A stretch of 5,840 nt of DNA from Brevundimonas sp. (GTDB taxonomy: Bacteria > Pseudomonadota > Alphaproteobacteria > Caulobacterales > Caulobacteraceae), in NCBI GenBank assembly GCA_015234495.1, contig JADGMZ010000081.1:1-5840 (forward strand), read 5' to 3'. The notes beneath the pieces were generated by a model. That model saw only the letters and a list, made by a program, of their open reading frames with translations. It did no database searches and was not told where the DNA came from. Made by a program: the position numbers and the translations under genes. Every line of letters starts with the position of its first letter. Position 1 is the first letter of the stretch. Below, piece after piece: positions 5,697 through 5,840 of this stretch.

Positions 5697-5719
5697 CGGG
5701 GGCCGGTCAGGCCTCCGTC
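5695..5719. terminator. Bidirectional hairpin over two convergent stop codons
   Basis: GACGGGGGCC (5695-5704) pairs with GGCCTCCGTC (5710-5719) over 10 positions with one G-U wobble, around the five-base loop GGTCA. The plus-strand stop of the Mo enzyme (TGA 5694-5696) runs into the left arm, and the minus-strand stop of the reductase gene (5709-5707) lies in the loop. It can fold in either transcript. No long T run follows on either side, so it may need a factor or act as an RNA 3' end stabiliser. Confidence 0.6.
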
Positions 5720-5840
5720 GTCTCCTCCTGCCGCTTCTTCATCAGGGCGTCGAAGCTGTCCCAGACGCCGGCGGCGCCGTGCCAGGAGCCCTTGGTGGCG
5801 GCCTTGGAGTATTCGGTGGCGCGGGCTTCGAAGAAGTTCG
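5707..5840 (-). CDS. nrdB: Ribonucleoside-diphosphate reductase beta subunit, C-terminal end (runs off the right edge)
   Basis: Only the last 44 codons are present, with the stop TGA at 5709-5707. The peptide begins NFFEARATEYSKAATKGSW, continues with VWDSFDALMKK and ends in an acidic tail (QEETTEA). The NFFE-x-R-x-TEY block is typical of the C-terminal part of class I ribonucleotide reductase small subunits, which carry the di-iron/radical site and make deoxyribonucleotides together with the alpha subunit; the flexible tail docks on alpha. The metal ligands and radical tyrosine lie outside the window, so the subclass cannot be checked. It converges on the Mo enzyme gene, with a 10-base gap between the stop codons. 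Confidence 0.82.
   Translation of the reverse strand, partial: NFFEARATEYSKAATKGSWHGAAGVWDSFDALMKKRQEETTEA

Overview
The window is very GC-rich, with strong G/C preference at third codon positions. It reads as a chromosomal segment of an alphaproteobacterium, most likely in the Caulobacteraceae (Brevundimonas or Caulobacter type). The basis is the alphaproteobacterial form of ribosomal protein L34, the rpmH-rnpA-yidC order, and a class I ribonucleotide reductase beta tail. The genus is inference, since no database comparison was possible. No tRNA, rRNA, CRISPR, insertion sequence or phage gene is visible, and there is no gene-free stretch over 300 bases.

Left block (1-1293), minus strand: a compact housekeeping operon of rpmH (ribosomal protein L34, GTG start), rnpA (protein subunit of RNase P) and the 5' part of yidC (membrane insertase, running off the left edge). 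The small gene yidD, often found between rnpA and yidC, is absent. A strong sigma-70-type promoter (TTGACA, 17-base spacer, TATACG) sits 5' of rpmH.

Middle block (1294-3514), plus strand, divergent from the first: a TVP38/TMEM64-family membrane protein, then a two-transmembrane HAMP histidine kinase with all ATP-binding boxes. Between them a 15-codon mini-ORF fills the gap exactly and overlaps its neighbours by ATGA at both ends. No response regulator is in view.

Right block (3608-5696), plus strand: a small exported alanine-rich protein with a strict seven-residue aromatic periodicity, a GC hairpin, then a two-gene redox module. This module is a four-helix b-type cytochrome whose stop overlaps (ATGA) the start of a Tat-type lipoprotein of the sulfite oxidase/YedY-like molybdopterin fold. 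The likely scheme is electron exchange between a periplasmic, membrane-tethered Mo enzyme and the quinone pool through the cytochrome; the substrate is unknown.

Right edge (5707-5840), minus strand: the C-terminal end of the ribonucleotide reductase beta subunit, convergent with the Mo enzyme. The two stop codons are 10 bases apart and fall within one hairpin that probably terminates both transcripts.
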